Of a stretch of 64,000 nt of DNA, positions 61,361 through 64,000 are shown piece after piece (the stretch's first letter is position 1; every line of letters starts with the position of its first letter). A program made the translations under genes and the position numbers. The notes beneath the pieces were generated by a model. It saw only the letters and a program-made list of their open reading frames with translations. It made no database searches and was not told where the DNA came from. The stretch spans positions 28,722-92,721 of the forward strand of contig JADJDQ010000008.1 in NCBI GenBank assembly GCA_016702605.1. The letters are read 5' to 3'. The stretch is from Candidatus Intricatilinea gracilis. Lineage in GTDB: Bacteria; Pseudomonadota; Gammaproteobacteria; Burkholderiales; Burkholderiaceae_C.

Positions 61361-61361
61361 T

Positions 61362-61985
61362 GTGGGCGCCGTGCGCATCGGCCTGACCGGCGGCATCGGC
61401 AGCGGCAAGAGCACCGTGGCCGCCCTGTGGGCCGAACTCGGCGCCGTGATCATCGACACCGACGCCATCGCGCACAGCCTCACCGCGCCCGACGGCAAGG
61501 CCATCGCGCCCATCACCGCCGAATTTGGCGCCGCCATGATCGACGCCCGCGGCGCCCTCGACCGCGCCCGCATGCGCGAACTGGTGTTCGCCGACCCCTC
61601 GGCCCGCGCCCGGCTCGAAGCCATCATCCACCCGCTCATCCGCGTCGAGACCGAACGCCAGGCCGCCGCCGCGCCACCCGGCGCCGTGCGCCTCTTCGAC
61701 GTGCCGCTGTTGGTCGAGTCGGGCAAGTGGCGCGAACGCGTCGACCACGTGCTGGTGGTCGATTGCGACGAGGCCACCCAGATCGAACGTGTCGTCGCCC
61801 GCAACGGCTGGGCGCCCGAGGCCGTGCAGCGCGTCATCGCCCAGCAGGCCAGCCGCGAGCAGCGCCGCGCGGTTGCCGACGCTGTCGTCGTCAACCAGAG
61901 CAAGACCATCGACGAGTTGCGCGCCGAAGTCGCCGCACTCTGGCTGCGCTGGGTCGGCGGTGCACCGCCCCCCGCGCCGCTGTGA
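61362..61985 (+). CDS. coaE: Dephospho-CoA kinase
   Basis: A 207-residue P-loop kinase for the last step of CoA synthesis, 3'-phosphorylation of dephospho-CoA. GLTGGIGSGKSTVAAL is the P-loop, IDTDAIAHSLT the substrate loop, and LFDVPLLVESGKW, VVDCDEATQIERV and RNGWAPEAVQRVIAQQ follow the family pattern. The GTG start at 61362 lies 1 nt past the pilD stop, so it is coupled to the pil genes. This pilD-coaE-zapD-yacG order is conserved in Betaproteobacteria. Confidence 0.95.
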   Translation: MGAVRIGLTGGIGSGKSTVAALWAELGAVIIDTDAIAHSLTAPDGKAIAPITAEFGAAMIDARGALDRARMRELVFADPSARARLEAIIHPLIRVETERQAAAAPPGAVRLFDVPLLVESGKWRERVDHVLVVDCDEATQIERVVARNGWAPEAVQRVIAQQASREQRRAVADAVVVNQSKTIDELRAEVAALWLRWVGGAPPPAPL

Positions 61986-62118
61986 ACACCACCACAGCAT
62001 CACCAAAAGGCCACCTCGGCGCCACGACAGCACCACCTCCACAGCGCCGCCGCACCCCTGTGAAACAATCCCGCCCGCCAGGGCACGCGGTGGTCCCTGG
62101 CCGCCGGAGTGCAGAGCC

Positions 62119-62877
62119 TTGATCGTCGTCTACGAATACCCTTTCCACGAGAGCATCCGCACCATGCTGCGGCTCGAACAACTGTTCGGCCGCCTCGACC
62201 TGTTGCGTGGGCGCGACCACGCCGTCGACCACCACTACGCCCTGGCCACCCTCTTCGAGATCATGGACGTGGCAGCCCGTGCCGACCTCAAGAGCGACCT
62301 GCTGCTCGACCTGGACCGCCAGCGCACCCAGCTCGCCGCCTACCGCGGCAACCCGTCCATCTCCGAGGCCGTACTCGACGCCGCCATCAGCAGCATCAAC
62401 ACCGCCTGGCAGGCCCTCAATGCCCTGCCCGGCAAGGTCGGCCAAAGCCTCACCACCAACGAAGGCCTGATGAGCATCCGCAGCCGTATCAGCATCCCCG
62501 GCGGCACCTGCTCGTTCGACCTGCCCGGCTACCACGCCTGGCAACAAGGCCCCACAGCACAACGCAAGGCCGACCTCGAACGCTGGATCGCCGGCTTCAC
62601 CCCGCTGTGGGACGCCCTGCGCGTCAGCCTGGGCCTGCTGCGCGAAGCCGGCTCGCCCCAGACAGTCACCACCCGCAACGGCCAGCACCAGCAGACCCTG
62701 GGCGGCGGCCGCAGCTACCAGCTGCTGCGCGTGGCCATCGACGACAGCGCCGGCCTCGTCCCCGAAATCAGCGGCAACCGCCTGCTCGTCGCCATCCGCC
62801 TGATGCGCCCCGACGCCGACGGCCGCCTGCGCCCCGCCGGCGAAGACAGCTCGCTCGACCTGACCCTGTGCGCCTGA
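62119..62877 (+). CDS. zapD: Cell division protein ZapD
   Basis: A 252-residue FtsZ-ring bundling factor. It begins IVVYEYPFHESIRTMLRLEQLFGRL, the standard N-terminus (typically 'ILYEYPFNERIRTLLRLE'), which needs a TTG start at 62119. LQSLTTNEGLMSIRSRISIPGGTCSFDLPGYHAW-like segments confirm the family (NEGLMSIRSRISIPGG is seen). The C-terminal beta part has GGRSYQLLRVAIDDSAGLVPEISGN. Between coaE and yacG, as expected. Confidence 0.93.
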   Translation: MIVVYEYPFHESIRTMLRLEQLFGRLDLLRGRDHAVDHHYALATLFEIMDVAARADLKSDLLLDLDRQRTQLAAYRGNPSISEAVLDAAISSINTAWQALNALPGKVGQSLTTNEGLMSIRSRISIPGGTCSFDLPGYHAWQQGPTAQRKADLERWIAGFTPLWDALRVSLGLLREAGSPQTVTTRNGQHQQTLGGGRSYQLLRVAIDDSAGLVPEISGNRLLVAIRLMRPDADGRLRPAGEDSSLDLTLCA

Positions 62878-62948
62878 CCGGCAACCGGCGCCCAGCAGTC
62901 AGCCAGACCGACACCGCCCCGCTCCACCCCGCAGCAGCACCCCTCATC

Positions 62949-63188
62949 ATGGCCAGCGCCGACACCCCCGCCTCAGCCGCCGCCGCAATCCCGCCGCGCC
63001 GCCCCGCCCCCGAAGTCGACTGCCCCGCCTGCGGCACCAAGACCCGCTTCGAACCCGCCAACCCCTACCGCCCCTTCTGCAGCCAACGCTGCCAGGCCCA
63101 CGACTTCGGCGCCTGGGCGAGCGAGAACTACCGCGTCGCCGTGGTTGCGCCGCCAGATCCGGATCAGCCGCCTAGGGCGGGGGACTGA
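62949..63188 (+). CDS. yacG: DNA gyrase inhibitor YacG
   Basis: A 79-residue zinc protein that binds and inhibits gyrase in E. coli. The four zinc cysteines are in DCPACGTKTRFE and FCSQRCQAHDFGAWA. The first ~20 residues are Ala/Pro-rich and probably not part of the fold; starts are limited to the ATG at 62949. It closes the pilBCD-coaE-zapD-yacG group. Downstream the GC content falls and an accessory region begins. Confidence 0.92.
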   Translation: MASADTPASAAAAIPPRRPAPEVDCPACGTKTRFEPANPYRPFCSQRCQAHDFGAWASENYRVAVVAPPDPDQPPRAGD

Positions 63189-63251
63189 AGGCGGGAAACC
63201 TCTCAAGAGATTTCTAGCCTGTGTGATCGTGGCAAGTGGAAGGTCGGACCG

Positions 63252-63551
63252 ATGGATATGCCGCCCAGGCCCAACCCTGAACTGATCGACAACGACGACC
63301 CCGAAGCCGACGAGGCGTGGTTCGCCAAGGCGCGCCCCGCCAAGGAAATGCTTGCCGACATGATGGGCGACGCCGCATCCAAAGAAATGCTTAAATTAAA
63401 ACATGGCAGGCCACCATCAACAGCGCCGAAGGAACACGTGAATATCCGGTTGGATGCCGACATCGTCCAATCCTTCAAACTCACCGGCGATGGCTGGCAA
63501 ACCCGACTGAACAATGCACTGCGGGAATGGTTAAGCGCGCATCCAATGTGA
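63252..63551 (+). CDS. BrnA-family antitoxin-like protein, no toxin adjacent
   Basis: A 99-residue protein. The C-terminal half is the BrnA/ribbon-helix-helix type: GRPPSTAPKEHVNIRLDAD, then IVQSFKLTGDGWQTRLNNALREWL. BrnA normally follows the toxin gene brnT. Here only 63 bp separate it from yacG, and the downstream gene is on the other strand, so no BrnT is present. It may be an orphan antitoxin or DNA-binding remnant. The N-terminal half is acidic (DNDDPEADEAWFAKARP). Confidence 0.8.
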   Translation: MDMPPRPNPELIDNDDPEADEAWFAKARPAKEMLADMMGDAASKEMLKLKHGRPPSTAPKEHVNIRLDADIVQSFKLTGDGWQTRLNNALREWLSAHPM

Positions 63552-63605
63552 CAGCGCAGTTCACAAGCTAGCGCAGGAAAGGTCGAATACTTCGAGGATT
63601 AGGCG

Positions 63606-64000
63606 TCATCGATGCAGCCTCGCTACGAAGGGCACCTCGGCGTCAAGGAGGGCCGATAGAAGCAGCCCAGTCTCTTGAAACATGTAGTTGACGTTCTTGT
63701 CCGCTGACATCAACCCATCAAAGTATGTTCCATAGGCGACCAACATCATGTCGACAAAGTCATTGCGCAGTTTCTCTGGGCTCAGTTCACTGAAACCGCC
63801 TTGTGAGTACCTTCTAAGACCTAGAAGATATGTAGCGAACGCAACCCGGAACATGAAGGTGTTTGGGAGCTCCTCAAACGTTGGACGTTCGCGGACTAAC
63901 GGGGAATCTCGAAAGATCAAACTTGCTATCTCGAATACAGTCCGAATCAACTTGTCGGTCACTTCAGGCGTGTACGCTTCTTTGGTGCGAAGTACGGCGC
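63606..64000 (-). CDS. Unknown protein, 5' end beyond the window, lower-GC DNA
   Basis: The frame runs from the right edge to a stop at 63606. A GTG at 63962 could start it (118 residues), but the frame stays open past it to the window end, and no ribosome site precedes that GTG, so the real start is probably outside. The visible part is helical (FEIASLIFRDSPLVRER, LPNTFMFRVAFATYLLGLRR, DFVDMMLVAYGTYFDGL) and resembles no family I can name. Base composition is clearly less GC-rich than the rest of the window, suggesting acquired DNA. Confidence 0.55.
   Translation of the reverse strand, partial: AVLRTKEAYTPEVTDKLIRTVFEIASLIFRDSPLVRERPTFEELPNTFMFRVAFATYLLGLRRYSQGGFSELSPEKLRNDFVDMMLVAYGTYFDGLMSADKNVNYMFQETGLLLSALLDAEVPFVARLHR

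Overview
The window is high-GC (roughly two thirds G+C) chromosomal DNA. Its gene content and order point to a betaproteobacterium of the order Burkholderiales, probably near the Leptothrix/Rubrivivax/Sphaerotilus group (inference from gene order and protein character, not from a search). Typical signs are pilB-pilC-pilD-coaE-zapD-yacG, hemA-prfA-prmC-grxD-ubiX, proS divergent from rppH, an FbpABC iron importer and a GTP-type PEP carboxykinase.

Layout. 1-6.9 kb: tail of comM/yifB, a glycine-zipper protein, rfaE2, rsmE, pckG, two DUF2946 proteins and rpe. 7-18.4 kb: a crotonase-fold protein, a TrpB2-type enzyme, then an iron and peroxide block (fbpC and fbpB divergent around a Fur-like box, ahpC-ahpF, fbpA with its own Fur-like box), a solitary ureG and an LhgO-like FAD oxidoreductase. 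18.4-34.4 kb: tRNA-Met, miaB (frameshifted near its 3' end), a TraF-like outer-membrane protein, an MBL hydrolase, hemA, prfA, prmC, grxD, ubiX, a lytic transglycosylase, proS, rppH, an EamA exporter and rnpB, which has extra hairpins. 34.4-40.6 kb: an accessory stretch with an FGE-fold protein, a lipoprotein, a patatin, a TIR-transmembrane-FGE fusion and a PIN/Phd toxin-antitoxin pair.

40.7-48.8 kb is the most unusual part. A plus-strand series encodes one receiver-only protein, two receivers fused to tandem hydrophobic repeats, an eight-heme cytochrome c (one-base frameshift) and a cytochrome b. Converging on it is a minus-strand pair: an NtrC-type sigma-54 activator and a histidine kinase whose predicted periplasmic sensor carries c-type heme motifs. 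Two sigma-54 promoters (GG-N10-GC), with duplicated upstream DNA, precede the first and third receivers. I read the block as a self-contained redox-sensing and electron-transfer regulon: the heme kinase senses, the NtrC protein activates the sigma-54 promoters, and the cytochromes and receiver proteins are the output. The motifs are visible; the wiring is inference.

48.9-64 kb: recQ, ssb, a GNAT, a DUF2726 protein, srkA, htpG, the type IV pilus genes pilBCD with coaE, zapD and yacG, an orphan BrnA-like antitoxin, and a lower-GC gene cut by the window edge. Two single-base frameshifts (miaB and the cytochrome) sit in otherwise intact reading frames. They may be sequencing errors or recent mutations.
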